Below are positions 16,222 to 24,628 of a DNA stretch of 34,076 bases, piece by piece. Origin of the DNA: Ktedonobacteria bacterium (GTDB taxonomy: Bacteria; Chloroflexota; Ktedonobacteria; Ktedonobacterales; JADMIN01); the NCBI GenBank assembly GCA_027307065.1, contig DAHUXT010000006.1, positions 1-34,076 on the forward strand, in the 5' to 3' direction. The position numbers and the translations under genes are program-made. Every line of letters starts with the position of its first letter. Within the stretch, counting starts at the first letter, position 1. Below the pieces are notes generated by a model. The model worked only from the letters and a program-made list of their open reading frames with translations. It was not told the origin of the DNA and did no database searches.

Positions 16222-17742
16222 TTATGATGATGCAGATTGCGCTGAGTCGGACCGGCTGCCGATGTAGACGCTCAGCAGGCCGACACTGGCTATTATACCA
16301 GCGAGTACCAGCACCGCGAGTGGCAAACCGAATCCATCGGCGACTCGACCCATAATCAGTACGAACGGGATGGTCGCTCCGTTGAGGATCATTGCCTGTA
16401 CGGCCAGCACCCGGCCTTTGATCCAGTCTGGTGAATGTTCCTGTAGCATGGTTTGTGCCGGGACATTGATAAAGTCCAGTCCAATGCCGATAGCAAACGT
16501 CCACATTAGCATCAGCACGAAGTACACGGGCTGGCCAACAAACGCCTGCACTCCGAAGATTTGACGTGCCGCGGCCCATGTGCCGATGAGCAGTGCCGCG
16601 CTGCCCGCAACCATGATGACGCCATAGGCAATGGTGCGCGCGTAGCCGAGCCGACGCGCAACGTTGGGCGTAATGGCGGAACCGAGAATCAGCCCGGCGC
16701 CAGCAGGCACAAAAACCAGCGCCGCCAGTTCTGCCGGTTTGTGGAAGAACTGCTGTACGAACCCTGGAGCAATCATCGCGATCACCGCGACGAGCGAGCC
16801 GCCGAGCGCGAGCTGAGCCACCGAGATAACCAGCCGCCGATCTTTGCGGATGAAATTGCCGGTCTGCAGGATGCTGACGTAGACGCGCCGCACCTGGCTC
16901 ATATCACTGGACGCGAACAGCACATCCGACGAATCCCGCGCCTGGCGATTGACCCGCATGCGCGCCTTCGGAATCGAGAGAATCAGGCCGACGCAAACCA
17001 TGTAGAGTACGGCGATGACGATAAAGAGCGTTTGTCGCGAGGTAAAGTCTAGCCCGTGAGCTGCGGTGCCGATGCGGAAGGTCGGTATGAGCGCCAGCAT
17101 CAGCGGGCCGAGGATGATGAGTCCGGTGGCCTGGGCAAGTGTGAACGTGATGTTGAAGAGCGAGAGCGCGTGAATGAGTTCGTCGCGACGCACGAGCAAC
17201 GGTATGGCCGCACCTTCGGCTGGCGCGAAAAACTGCCCAACCAGCGCGATGAAGAATGCCAGAATGTAGACGGGAAGCAGCGGGGTGCTATCCACCATGA
17301 GCACGATAGCGAAAATGATACAGGCGATGGCCCGCAGGAAATTGCTCACCCAGAGTACCAGGCGCCGGTCGAACCGATCAACCAGCACGCCAGCGGGCGC
17401 GCCAAACAAGAGCGCGGGCAGGCTGAATGCGACGATGGCGCCAGCGGCCGCTGTGAAGCCACCGGAGCCAGTTTTCTGCGTCACGATGATGAGCGCGTAG
17501 TTGGCCGCGTTCATGATGGTCTGAGAGATCAACTGCGCCAGCCACAATCGCAGAAAGAGACGGTTGCGCATGAGCGTGCGAAATCCACGCGGCGTAGCAC
17601 TCGTCACCGCGAGCGAGGGATCAGTAAGCCCCTGCAGCGGCCCTGTGCGGTGCGGCGTGTACGCCGCTGGCGACGTGTCCGCCTCGTCGCTTATCGGATT
17701 CTGCTCCTCGAGCGGATCATTGCGGCGTCGCGCGTTCGTCAT
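16222..17742 (-). CDS. MFS transporter, MFS_3 (EntS-like) type
   Basis: A 506-residue major facilitator protein with about twelve membrane helices after a polar N-terminus of roughly 55 residues. The loop FGAPAGVLVDRFDRRLVLWVSN between helices 2 and 3 is the MFS signature, and FFAPAEGAAIPLLV is typical of the MFS_3 branch of putative drug and siderophore exporters. The central loop (about 255-300) is unusually long and charged (MRVNRQARDSSDVLF). Substrate unknown. ATG 17742 lies inside the 3' end of the DUF951 gene (26-base overlap), so it is probably co-transcribed with nadD and DUF951. An 88-base gap separates it from the GT9 gene; no clear terminator was found there. Confidence 0.88.
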   Translation of the reverse strand: MTNARRRNDPLEEQNPISDEADTSPAAYTPHRTGPLQGLTDPSLAVTSATPRGFRTLMRNRLFLRLWLAQLISQTIMNAANYALIIVTQKTGSGGFTAAAGAIVAFSLPALLFGAPAGVLVDRFDRRLVLWVSNFLRAIACIIFAIVLMVDSTPLLPVYILAFFIALVGQFFAPAEGAAIPLLVRRDELIHALSLFNITFTLAQATGLIILGPLMLALIPTFRIGTAAHGLDFTSRQTLFIVIAVLYMVCVGLILSIPKARMRVNRQARDSSDVLFASSDMSQVRRVYVSILQTGNFIRKDRRLVISVAQLALGGSLVAVIAMIAPGFVQQFFHKPAELAALVFVPAGAGLILGSAITPNVARRLGYARTIAYGVIMVAGSAALLIGTWAAARQIFGVQAFVGQPVYFVLMLMWTFAIGIGLDFINVPAQTMLQEHSPDWIKGRVLAVQAMILNGATIPFVLIMGRVADGFGLPLAVLVLAGIIASVGLLSVYIGSRSDSAQSASS

Positions 17743-17971
17743 GGTTACCTTCGCTCACTACTTCGTGATCGGTCTGTTCACTACCCCGGCTCAAGATTTG
17801 CTTGATACGGCGCTCCAATTCGCTGCGCGGCAACAACACTCGCCGCCCGCAGCCTTCGCACTTCAGGCCAATATCAGCGCCGAGCCGAACCACGCGCCAA
17901 TCGGTGCTGCCGCAGGGATGAGGCTTGCGCAGCCGCACGCGGTCGTTGAGACCGAGATCGGCATATTTCAT
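17717..17971 (-). CDS. DUF951 small zinc-ribbon-like protein
   Basis: 84 residues. MKYADLGLNDRVRLRKPHPCGSTDWRVV followed by LGADIGLKCEGCGRRVLLPRSELERRI fits the DUF951 family, known mainly from Firmicutes and Chloroflexota. One Cys in HPCGS and two in KCEGCG could bind a metal with a further ligand. The biochemical role is unknown. The start overlaps the nadD stop as ATGA (17968-17971). Its tail, about 25 residues past the conserved domain, overlaps the MFS start. Identification is by sequence pattern and confident at family level. Confidence 0.88.
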   Translation of the reverse strand: MKYADLGLNDRVRLRKPHPCGSTDWRVVRLGADIGLKCEGCGRRVLLPRSELERRIKQILSRGSEQTDHEVVSEGNHDERATPQ

Positions 17972-18723
17972 CGCTTCTTCCCTTTCGATTGGTCCGCGCT
18001 TTGATACAGGCCGCGCGTTTCTATATACGCTGCAACGGCGTCTGGTGTCAGATAACGCACAGGCATCATCTGTGCCACTCGCGCGCGTATCTCGGTGCCA
18101 GAGATGGCGAGTTGCGGCGCTTGTATCAGCGTGAGCTTCTCGCGCACTCCCGGACGCTGCTCGTCGAGCCGCGTCAAATCACTCTCATCCGCGACAACAC
18201 CAGGCCGGTGTACCGCCGCGATTCCGTCACTGCGATCGACGACCCCAGCGGCATTGTGCCATTGGGGCAGATATTCCAGCATATCCCACCCCAATATCAA
18301 CACCATGCGCGTATCGGCGCCCCAGCGCGCTCGTAGCTCGCCCAGCGTATCGATCGTATAGGACGGCCCCGGCCGTTCCAGCTCCACCGTCGAGACGGCA
18401 AAGCGCGCATCAGCCGCGATAGCCCGCTCAACCATCGCCAGCCGATCCGCCGCCGCCGAGATGAGCTTGCCCGCCTTATGCGGCGGCTCGCGTGTCGGCA
18501 CGAACCAGACACGGTCAAGCGCCATCCGGACGTACACCTCCTGCGCAAGCGCAAGGTGGCCCAGGTGTGGCGGGTCGAATGTCCCGCCTAGAATACCATA
18601 CCTCGGCCCAGCATGCACGCCTGTCTGCTGCTCTGGAGTCGCGCGCGAACGCCGACCACGCGTGGACGTGCGGACGCGCGTGTTCTGATTCACCGTAGTG
18701 CGCTCCGCTCTCCAAGTAGACAT
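17968..18723 (-). CDS. nadD: Nicotinate-nucleotide adenylyltransferase
   Basis: NadD adenylates nicotinate mononucleotide with ATP to deamido-NAD in the cytoplasm. The nucleotidyltransferase signature GILGGTFDPPHLGHLALAQ begins the catalytic core at about residue 43, and ISGTEIRARV near the C-terminus is the second family motif. VPTREPPHK and GPSYTIDTL are also conserved. The first 40 residues (SRATPEQQTGVHAG region) are non-conserved and basic. Start choice is uncertain: ATG 18723 has a GAAGCGG site, but GTG 18693 has GGAG at 9 bases and would drop ten residues. The core length (about 210) is normal. It is the first gene of the nadD-DUF951-MFS unit. Confidence 0.93.
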   Translation of the reverse strand: MSTWRAERTTVNQNTRVRTSTRGRRSRATPEQQTGVHAGPRYGILGGTFDPPHLGHLALAQEVYVRMALDRVWFVPTREPPHKAGKLISAAADRLAMVERAIAADARFAVSTVELERPGPSYTIDTLGELRARWGADTRMVLILGWDMLEYLPQWHNAAGVVDRSDGIAAVHRPGVVADESDLTRLDEQRPGVREKLTLIQAPQLAISGTEIRARVAQMMPVRYLTPDAVAAYIETRGLYQSADQSKGKKR

Positions 18724-18816
18724 ACCGCTTCAACGGGCGCCGGTCTGGCCCGGCGTATGTAGTGTAACGCGCTGGCAGCCAGGTATGCCGAAAAGCCCCT
18801 GAAAGTCTTGGGTCGA

Positions 18817-19992
18817 CTAGTCCGGGAGGGGGACGTCGAGCGGGCCAACCTCCGCGTCGGGCAGATGCATGCGCACCTTCGCCATCGCATCGGAGAGCGC
18901 GCCACCGGTCTCGTCGTTACGCGTTATCGGCAGCCAGAATTGCGCGCTCAGGTCCACCTTGCCGCCGCTCGCCTTGGAAAACACCACTTCTGGCGCGGGG
19001 GTGCGCAGCGCACCAGGCAGTTCCTCCAGCGTCAGCAGAATACGTTGCCGCGCCGCATTGATGGCGTCCGAGCCATCGTCGGGCAGGGTGACCAATAGCC
19101 CCACCCGCCGCCGCTGATAGAACGAATTGTTGACTACCGCCGAGCTAAACAACAGGCCATTGGGAACCAGCACGCGCTCGCCGTCACTGGTGCGCAGCGC
19201 GGTGACGCGGATGTAGATGTTTTCGACGATGCCGGTGTACGGCGTGATGGTAATCTGGTCGCCGATGACAAACGGACGCTCTAGCAGCAGGTAGACGCCC
19301 GCGACGAGATTCTTGAGGATATCCTGCAAGGCGAAGGTCAACGCCACCGTCAGGCCGCCGATGAGCGTGACAGGCAGCGCGATGCCTAGTCCCCAGATGC
19401 CCAGTAGGACGATGACCCCAATGATGATGGTGGTGGCGAAGATGGCCCGACCTGCCAGCAGCACCAGATTGCGATTGACGCGCCCGCGCTTCAGGCTGGC
19501 GACCAGGCTTTGCTGCAACACCCGCGCTAACACCAGCGTGACGATGATGACGAGCAACGAGATGAACGCGTCGATGATGAACTGGTGCAGCGCATCGAGA
19601 AACGCTTGACGCTCACTCTTCGTCACCGCCTGATCCACGAACCAGATGCCTCCAATCAGGTATAGCGCGAAGATCCAGAGGCATATGTGTACGACTCGGC
19701 CCAGCCAGAGACTCGACGTCGTCTCTTCTGCTAGCTCCTCCTCAGGGGTTGCCACTTCGGCATCTCCAAGACGTGCGGCGCGGCGTTCACGCACGGTTTC
19801 GATCAACCTTGGCACATGGGCAACGGTGTTGGCGATGCGGCCGCCCAGCAGCAAGGCGGCGAGCAGAATGATGAGCGTCAGCGCGGCACGTACGACCAGT
19901 GACTCTTGATCGGGTGTAAACTGCTTTACGCTCAAGATCGAGATTACCGTCGATGAACCGCCTGACAGTGCATCCATACGCGGGCCAACCAT
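18817..19992 (-). CDS. Mechanosensitive ion channel, MscS family
   Basis: A 391-residue membrane protein. Hydrophobic segments near residues 32-52, 97-117, 135-157 and 180-215 precede the conserved pore and beta domain. LTVALTFALQDILKNLVAGVYLLLERPF is the MscS pore-lining helix and following segment; in E. coli MscS the equivalent helix gates the channel under membrane tension. GDQITI, GIVENIYIRVTALRTSDGE and VPNGLLFSS belong to the cytoplasmic beta domain. It probably protects against osmotic down-shock. ATG 19992 is chosen because GAGGGAG lies 6 bases upstream; a GTG at 20025 would add 11 residues. About 94 bases separate it from nadD downstream. Confidence 0.9.
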   Translation of the reverse strand: MVGPRMDALSGGSSTVISILSVKQFTPDQESLVVRAALTLIILLAALLLGGRIANTVAHVPRLIETVRERRAARLGDAEVATPEEELAEETTSSLWLGRVVHICLWIFALYLIGGIWFVDQAVTKSERQAFLDALHQFIIDAFISLLVIIVTLVLARVLQQSLVASLKRGRVNRNLVLLAGRAIFATTIIIGVIVLLGIWGLGIALPVTLIGGLTVALTFALQDILKNLVAGVYLLLERPFVIGDQITITPYTGIVENIYIRVTALRTSDGERVLVPNGLLFSSAVVNNSFYQRRRVGLLVTLPDDGSDAINAARQRILLTLEELPGALRTPAPEVVFSKASGGKVDLSAQFWLPITRNDETGGALSDAMAKVRMHLPDAEVGPLDVPLPD

Positions 19993-20037
19993 GCGCCACT
20001 CCCTCACCCTCAACTGCTTGAACACGCCCAGCGGGAA

Positions 20038-20043
20038 AGTGTA
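20038..20043 (-). promoter_or_regulatory. Candidate extended -10 promoter for the mscS-type gene
   Basis: The minus strand reads TGCTACACT: TACACT with a TGn extension. No clear -35 is present. Transcription would begin about 40 bases upstream of the ATG at 19992. It lies back to back with the plus-strand candidate at 20125-20133. Confidence 0.35.
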
Positions 20044-20124
20044 GCAAATCGCGCTCCAAACGGGGTCCTATGGTCACGTTACACCTCAAGACGAAACAAC
20101 GCGCGTTCCCGTTGCTTTCTGGTG

Positions 20125-20133
20125 TGTTATGCT
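20125..20133 (+). promoter_or_regulatory. Candidate extended -10 promoter for the hydrolase gene
   Basis: TGTTATGCT: a TATGCT hexamer with a TGn extension. The best -35-like sequence is TTCCCG at 20106-20111 and is poor. Expected transcription start is near 20140, about 45 bases before the ATG at 20186. The same TGn-TATGCT form recurs at 24077-24085. Confidence 0.42.
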
Positions 20134-20185
20134 AGTCCGGCAAATGGATTGCGCCTGATGGGCGCGAGCATGAGGAGACGACTCG

Positions 20186-21430
20186 ATGTCCCACGAGTCC
20201 ACCGTAGATTCCCGTATTCCTACGCCGTCGGAGGCGTCGCGGCGCCCTTCCGGCTCGCCTCTTGGCAGACGCCTTGGCGCGATTGGCCGGGGGCTAGCGC
20301 GTGTATTGCTGGCGGCGCTGCTGGTTGTTGGCGTTGCGATGACACTCGTACCACAGGGTCGGGGCGCGCTGCGGGCGGCGATGCTCTTGCCCGCGTTGAT
20401 TTCGGCATCACAGCCGCTGCCACTCACTGTCAACGGCGACGACGTGCGTCACACCGCGACGACGGTTCCCTCACAGGGCGGGACTGTCTACCTGGATGTC
20501 TACGAGCCTGCCGCCGCAACGCCCCTGACTCCCGGCGCGCGTGAGGGTGTGGTCATCATCCCCGGCGTGGGCGACGAACGGCGCGAACCACAACTGATCA
20601 ATCTCGTCGAGGCGATGGCTCGTAGCGGCATCGTGGCCATGTTGATGACGACGCCAACGCTCATCAGCTACGCGCTCGCTCCCGTCGATGCGGACGCTGT
20701 CGCGCAAGCGGTGTTGCGGCTGCAACGCTGGCCAGGGGTCGGTGCGAACCGGGTGGGCATCCTGGGATTTAGCGCGGGGGGCGCGCTGGCAAGCCTGGCA
20801 GCCGCGCAGCCGCGAATGCACGGGCATATCGCATTCTTGACGTTTTTCGGCGGCTACTTCCACGCGGAATCACTGCTGATGGATGTCGGCCGACGGGCGC
20901 TGACCGCCGACGGCAAGACGCAGCCGTGGAAGCCCGATAATGTGCCGCTGCTGGTGCTAGCGAACACGATCGCCGCCACAGTGCCCGCGCAAGAAGCCAG
21001 TGTTCTGACCGCAGCATTCTCCAATGGTGTCAGCCCGCTCTCCGCCGACCAGCTTGCCCAGCTTTCGCCCTCAACTCAGGCGGCGTATCATCTGCTGGCG
21101 GGCGATCAACCTGAACAGGCAGCGGCGAACGTGGCCGCGCTCTCACCCGCGATGCATCAACTGCTGGCCGCTCTTTCACCAAGCAGCGTCGTGCAAGACC
21201 TGGCGACGCCCGTCTATCTGTTGCATGACCAGAGCGATCCCTTCGTGCCATTTACCGAGTCGCGCGACTTCGATGCCGCGCTCAACCGGCTTGGCGCGCC
21301 ACATCAATTCGTGGAGTTCAGCATCTTCCAGCACGTCGAGGTCAAGTCAGGACTGGGGATTGGGCCGCTCATCGCCGATGGATTCAGACTGTATCGCGTC
21401 GTCTACGCGCTGCTCGAACCGTCCATCTAG
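20186..21430 (+). CDS. Membrane-anchored alpha/beta hydrolase
   Basis: 414 residues. A signal-anchor helix (about residues 38-52, VLLAALLVVGVAMTLV) follows a basic N-terminus. The rest has the alpha/beta-hydrolase order: GVVIIPGVGDERREP (oxyanion region), the nucleophile elbow GFSAGGALAS, then HDQSDPFVPF with the acid and FQHVEV with the His. The catalytic Ser-Asp-His set therefore appears complete. The closest pattern is the dienelactone-hydrolase/esterase type, but the substrate is unknown. It is probably extracytoplasmic. ATG 20186 has GAGGAGACGA upstream. A small membrane protein gene follows after 24 bases and is likely co-transcribed. Confidence 0.82.
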   Translation: MSHESTVDSRIPTPSEASRRPSGSPLGRRLGAIGRGLARVLLAALLVVGVAMTLVPQGRGALRAAMLLPALISASQPLPLTVNGDDVRHTATTVPSQGGTVYLDVYEPAAATPLTPGAREGVVIIPGVGDERREPQLINLVEAMARSGIVAMLMTTPTLISYALAPVDADAVAQAVLRLQRWPGVGANRVGILGFSAGGALASLAAAQPRMHGHIAFLTFFGGYFHAESLLMDVGRRALTADGKTQPWKPDNVPLLVLANTIAATVPAQEASVLTAAFSNGVSPLSADQLAQLSPSTQAAYHLLAGDQPEQAAANVAALSPAMHQLLAALSPSSVVQDLATPVYLLHDQSDPFVPFTESRDFDAALNRLGAPHQFVEFSIFQHVEVKSGLGIGPLIADGFRLYRVVYALLEPSI

Positions 21431-21454
21431 CCGATCACGAGGGGATGCATAGCC

Positions 21455-21745
21455 ATGGTGCAGCTTACGCTTTTGTGGATGAACGTGGGTGTAATCCTCG
21501 GCGCGCTGGCGCAGGGGGCGCGAGTAGGCTTCTCGGCGCGAGGCATGTCGGGGGCTAACGGGTGGTTGGCGTCGCTGGCAGTTGGGGTGGCATTCGCATT
21601 GCTGGGGGGCTGGGCTGGTACGCTGCTCTTCGGGCGTCTCTACGGAACTCCCACGGCGCTGTGGGTTGGCATCCTCGGTGTTGTCGTGGCGCCCTGGCTT
21701 TGGGCGCGACTCCGGCGGCGCAACATAGCGACCCCGGCAGAGTAG
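21455..21745 (+). CDS. Small membrane protein with three predicted helices
   Basis: 96 residues, function not recognised. Hydrophobic segments near residues 4-22, 37-60 and 68-84 are separated by short Gly-rich turns, and the C-terminus is basic (ARLRRR). Gly-rich helices (LGGWAGTLLFGRLYG) recall small GlsB/YeaQ-type transglycosylase-associated proteins, but the match is only suggestive. ATG 21455 has GAGGGG upstream at a long spacing. It follows the hydrolase gene closely and converges on pyk with 5 bases between stops. Confidence 0.72.
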   Translation: MVQLTLLWMNVGVILGALAQGARVGFSARGMSGANGWLASLAVGVAFALLGGWAGTLLFGRLYGTPTALWVGILGVVVAPWLWARLRRRNIATPAE

Positions 21746-21750
21746 TGCGG

Positions 21751-23253
21751 CTATTTTTCGCCGATGTGCTGGAGCTTGACGAAATTGGTGCGCGCTTTGC
21801 CCGCGACAGGCATCCCGCCCATAATGACGACTTCATCGCCTTTTTGCACTAATCCCTCATGCTGAAGCTGCTCGTCTACCCACGAGATCAACTGCTCGGT
21901 CGTGCCTATCAACTCGCTGTGGCGCGGCATCACGCCCCGCCAGAGTGCCAGTTGCCGATATACCTGCTCGAACGGTGTATAGGCGACCACGGGCATCACC
22001 GGACGTTCCTTCGAGATCAGATGCGCCGACGTGCCAGTGCGAGTGAACGCGGCAATCACATGTGCCTTGGCCTCTCGTGCCAGAATATGCGCCGCGCTGG
22101 CGACCGCGTGGGCATGGGTGCGTGGCTTGTCGCCGCGCTCGAAGGGACCATGATTGCACTGCGGCTCCGAGACACACGCGATACGCGCCATCACCTGAAC
22201 CGCCTCGACCGGATACCTGCCAACGGCTGTTTCGGCACTGAGCATGACGGCGTCGGTGCCGTCGAGAATCGCATTGGCGACATCGCTCGCCTCGGCGCGT
22301 GTAGGGCGTGGATGTTCGATCATCGATTCGAGCATCTGTGTCGCGGTGATGACCGGCAGACCCGCCGCGTTTGCCTTGGCAATAACCTCCTTCTGGATCG
22401 TTGGCACGCGCTCCAGTGGCATCTCGACGCCGAGATCACCGCGAGCCACCATCACACCGTCGGCCACCTTCAGAATCGCGTCGAGCGCGTCAATCGCCTC
22501 GGGCTTTTCGAGCTTGGCGATGATGGGAATCGCCCTTTCAGCGGCATAGGCGGATGGATGCAGTTTGCGTGGCGAGGGGGAGCACGGCTCAGGAAGCTCG
22601 CGCAGTGTTTCCGCCACGAGATCCTGCGCCTCGACCACGTCTTCTGGCCTGCGCACGAAGCTGAGGGCGATATAATCGACCCCCTGTTGCACGCCGAACA
22701 CGAGATCGGCGCGGTCTTTCTCGGTGAGCGCGGGAGCACTGATCGCGACGCCCGGCAGATTGATGCCCTGGTGCTCGGCGAGCGGCCCACCGTGGACTAC
22801 GTCGCAGATAACATCCTGCTTCACCACACCTGTGACGCGCAACTCGATGGAGCCATCGGACAGAAGTATGCGGTCGCCACGCTTCACATCATTCGGCAGG
22901 TCGGCATAGGTTGTCGACACCATTTTGGAGGTACCAGTGACGGGTCGCGTCGTCAGAACAAACCGATGGCCATCCGTGAGAAAGACCGGTTTACCGTCCT
23001 CCAATGGTCCAGTGCGAATCTTCGGCCCTTGCAGGTCTTGCAGAATCGCGACCGGACGATCGAGGCGTCGCGCGACGGAACGCACCCGCTCGATAGTCGC
23101 CGCGTGCTTGTCGTGCGTTCCATGCGAGAAATTGATACGGGCCACATCCATCCCGGCGCGCATCAGCGCTTCGATGCGCTCCTCCGTAGAGGTTGCCGGG
23201 CCAAGCGTGCAGACGATCTTGGTGTGGCGGACAGAGAGAGCGGTTCCGCTCAC
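21751..23253 (-). CDS. pyk: Pyruvate kinase
   Basis: Converts PEP and ADP to pyruvate and ATP, the last glycolytic step, in the cytoplasm. The 500-residue chain has all core motifs: TKIVCTLGPA at the start, ARINFSHGTHDKH, LQDLQGPKIRTG, IIAKLEKPEAID with the catalytic Lys, VMVARGDLGVEMP, VITATQMLESM and PRPTRAEASDVANAI. About 20 extra residues (ELPEPCSPSPRKLHPSAYAA) lie between the DYIALSFVRR segment and IIAKLEKPE, where the Bacillus enzyme has a short link. The extra C-terminal PEP-utilising domain of some enzymes is absent. GTG 23253 has GGAGAA upstream and overlaps the coaE stop (GTGA, 23253-23250), so the two genes are coupled. Confidence 0.96.
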   Translation of the reverse strand: MSGTALSVRHTKIVCTLGPATSTEERIEALMRAGMDVARINFSHGTHDKHAATIERVRSVARRLDRPVAILQDLQGPKIRTGPLEDGKPVFLTDGHRFVLTTRPVTGTSKMVSTTYADLPNDVKRGDRILLSDGSIELRVTGVVKQDVICDVVHGGPLAEHQGINLPGVAISAPALTEKDRADLVFGVQQGVDYIALSFVRRPEDVVEAQDLVAETLRELPEPCSPSPRKLHPSAYAAERAIPIIAKLEKPEAIDALDAILKVADGVMVARGDLGVEMPLERVPTIQKEVIAKANAAGLPVITATQMLESMIEHPRPTRAEASDVANAILDGTDAVMLSAETAVGRYPVEAVQVMARIACVSEPQCNHGPFERGDKPRTHAHAVASAAHILAREAKAHVIAAFTRTGTSAHLISKERPVMPVVAYTPFEQVYRQLALWRGVMPRHSELIGTTEQLISWVDEQLQHEGLVQKGDEVVIMGGMPVAGKARTNFVKLQHIGEK

Positions 23254-23879
23254 GACGATTGTTCTCCTTCATCCTGACGCGGCAGCGACGCGTGGAAGCG
23301 CGCCCATGCCGCCGTGACCTTTTGCTGAAGGTCTTCAACTGTGCCGTCGTTGTCGATGATCTCAGTGGCCTGTGAGAGTTTCGGCTCGAGTGGTGGCTGG
23401 GCCGCCAGTCGCGTGCGCGCCTCTTCCTCGCTCATGCCGCGAAGCTCTACTAGCCGCCGCAACTGGTTCTCTGGAGAACAACGGACGATCCAGATACCGT
23501 GGCAGATTGGCGCGTACCCCGATTCGATCAGCTTGATGGCATCAAGCACGCCTACCTGCCCGTCTGGAATGCCGCGCACCTGGCTGATGACCGCCTCTTG
23601 CACGGCGGGATGCACCAGCGTTTCGAGCCGGCGTAGCTTCTCGGCATCGTTAAAGACCAGCGCGCCCAGCACCTTGCGATCGACGCCGCCATCCGGAGCA
23701 AGAATACTGGTGCCGAACTCCTCTACCAGTCGGGCCACCAGCGGTTGCCCCGGAAGATAGAGGTCGTGAACCACCTGGTCGGCATCGATATAGCGGTACA
23801 CGCCGAGCGCCTGGAGCATCCGGCCTACAGTTGACTTGCCGCTGGCGATATTGCCAGTCAGTCCGAGGTAATACGGCAT
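23250..23879 (-). CDS. coaE: Dephospho-CoA kinase
   Basis: Phosphorylates the 3'-hydroxyl of dephospho-CoA, the last step in CoA synthesis. The 209-residue protein begins with YYLGLTGNIASGKSTVG, the P-loop, followed by IDADQVVHDLY, ALVFNDAEKLRRLE, HPAVQEAV and a CSPENQLRRL segment as in the family. ATG 23879 is chosen because the P-loop starts at once and AGGGGA lies about 8 bases upstream. The open frame continues another 61 codons upstream to 24062, but this extension lacks a ribosome site and family similarity. It is transcribed ahead of pyk with overlapping start and stop. Confidence 0.94.
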   Translation of the reverse strand: MPYYLGLTGNIASGKSTVGRMLQALGVYRYIDADQVVHDLYLPGQPLVARLVEEFGTSILAPDGGVDRKVLGALVFNDAEKLRRLETLVHPAVQEAVISQVRGIPDGQVGVLDAIKLIESGYAPICHGIWIVRCSPENQLRRLVELRGMSEEEARTRLAAQPPLEPKLSQATEIIDNDGTVEDLQQKVTAAWARFHASLPRQDEGEQSS

Positions 23880-24076
23880 AGATAATTCCCCTGGCAGACC
23901 TACGATAGAATGTCGCATCACAACAGGATGCGGTTGCAGCATACCAGATGTGCCCTGATTCGGGAATTGTGCTGACCTGAGGTACTCAGGGCAGTCAGCG
24001 GGGAAATCACCGACATTTCGGATTACCGCCTCTGCGGCGGCTGGCGAGAATGTGAGTCGCATGACGCGCGAACCGT

Positions 24077-24085
24077 TGATATGCT
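24077..24085 (+). promoter_or_regulatory. Candidate extended -10 promoter for the VOC gene
   Basis: TGATATGCT: the hexamer TATGCT with a TGn extension, as at 20125-20133. No good -35 is visible. Transcription would begin near 24092, leaving a leader of about 50 bases that ends in AAGGAAGG before the ATG. The 23880-24141 spacer shows no other feature. Confidence 0.42.
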
Positions 24086-24141
24086 ACCCTTATGGGTCAC
24101 GGCGGTGAGATTTCCGCAAAGCGAAGGAAGGATGTGGACCG

Positions 24142-24516
24142 ATGTTGAAAGACGCGAAAGCATTTTCCGGATTCTCTGTCGATGATCTGTCAAAGGCGAA
24201 GGCGTTCTATGGCGAGACGCTTGGGCTGGATGTCGGCGAAGAAAATGGCATGCTCCAACTTCACATTGCCGGTGGTACAACAATCATCGTCTACCCCAAG
24301 CCAAACCACACGCCCGCCACGTTTACCATCTTGAACTTCCCCGTTGCCGACGTCGAGCAAGCGGTAGATGACCTGACCGCGCGTGGGGTGCAATTTCAAC
24401 ACTACAACCAGGGTGATCTGGTGACCGACGCCAAAGGCATCGCCCACGGCGGCGGCCCCAAGATCGCGTGGTTCACGGACCCAGCGGGCAATATCCTGTC
24501 GGTGCTCGAAGCGTAG
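24142..24516 (+). CDS. VOC-superfamily (glyoxalase/dioxygenase-fold) protein
   Basis: A 124-residue single-unit vicinal-oxygen-chelate protein. [24 protein letters not shown] is the first beta-alpha-beta module, with the Phe-Tyr-x3-Leu-Gly pattern typical of the fold. [19 protein letters not shown] begins the second, and [16 protein letters not shown] closes it with the usual Asp-Pro-x-Gly-Asn and a terminal Glu that is often a metal ligand. The reaction is unknown; these proteins include bleomycin-resistance-like binding proteins and isomerases. ATG 24142 has AAGGAAGG upstream. Monocistronic, and convergent with the ABC-F gene across a 112-base spacer. Confidence 0.87.
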   Translation: MLKDAKAFSGFSVDDLSKAKAFYGETLGLDVGEENGMLQLHIAGGTTIIVYPKPNHTPATFTILNFPVADVEQAVDDLTARGVQFQHYNQGDLVTDAKGIAHGGGPKIAWFTDPAGNILSVLEA

Positions 24517-24628
24517 CTGTAACAGGCGAATTATGACAAGATCACTATTGCTCTGACTCGTCGAGGTAGTACATGAACAACGCGGCATCGTCTCGTTCAG
24601 TCCAGCCGTGGAGGGCTGTGAGCGCGGC

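Noticed and set aside
21859-23277. A 472-codon plus-strand open frame opposite pyruvate kinase
   Set aside because: It mirrors a well-conserved pyk gene; the product has no recognisable domain and is His/Arg-rich, as antisense frames in G+C-rich DNA usually are.
23880-24062. An upstream extension of coaE starting RLTFSPAAAEAV, resembling the start of HesB-type proteins
   Set aside because: The resemblance covers about ten residues only, there is no ribosome site, and the stretch overlaps the leader side of the VOC promoter. The coaE P-loop and a good ribosome site fix the start at 23879.
24602-24617. CAGCC/GGCTG small hairpin between the VOC and ABC-F genes
   Set aside because: The 5-bp stem is short and no T-run follows on either strand.
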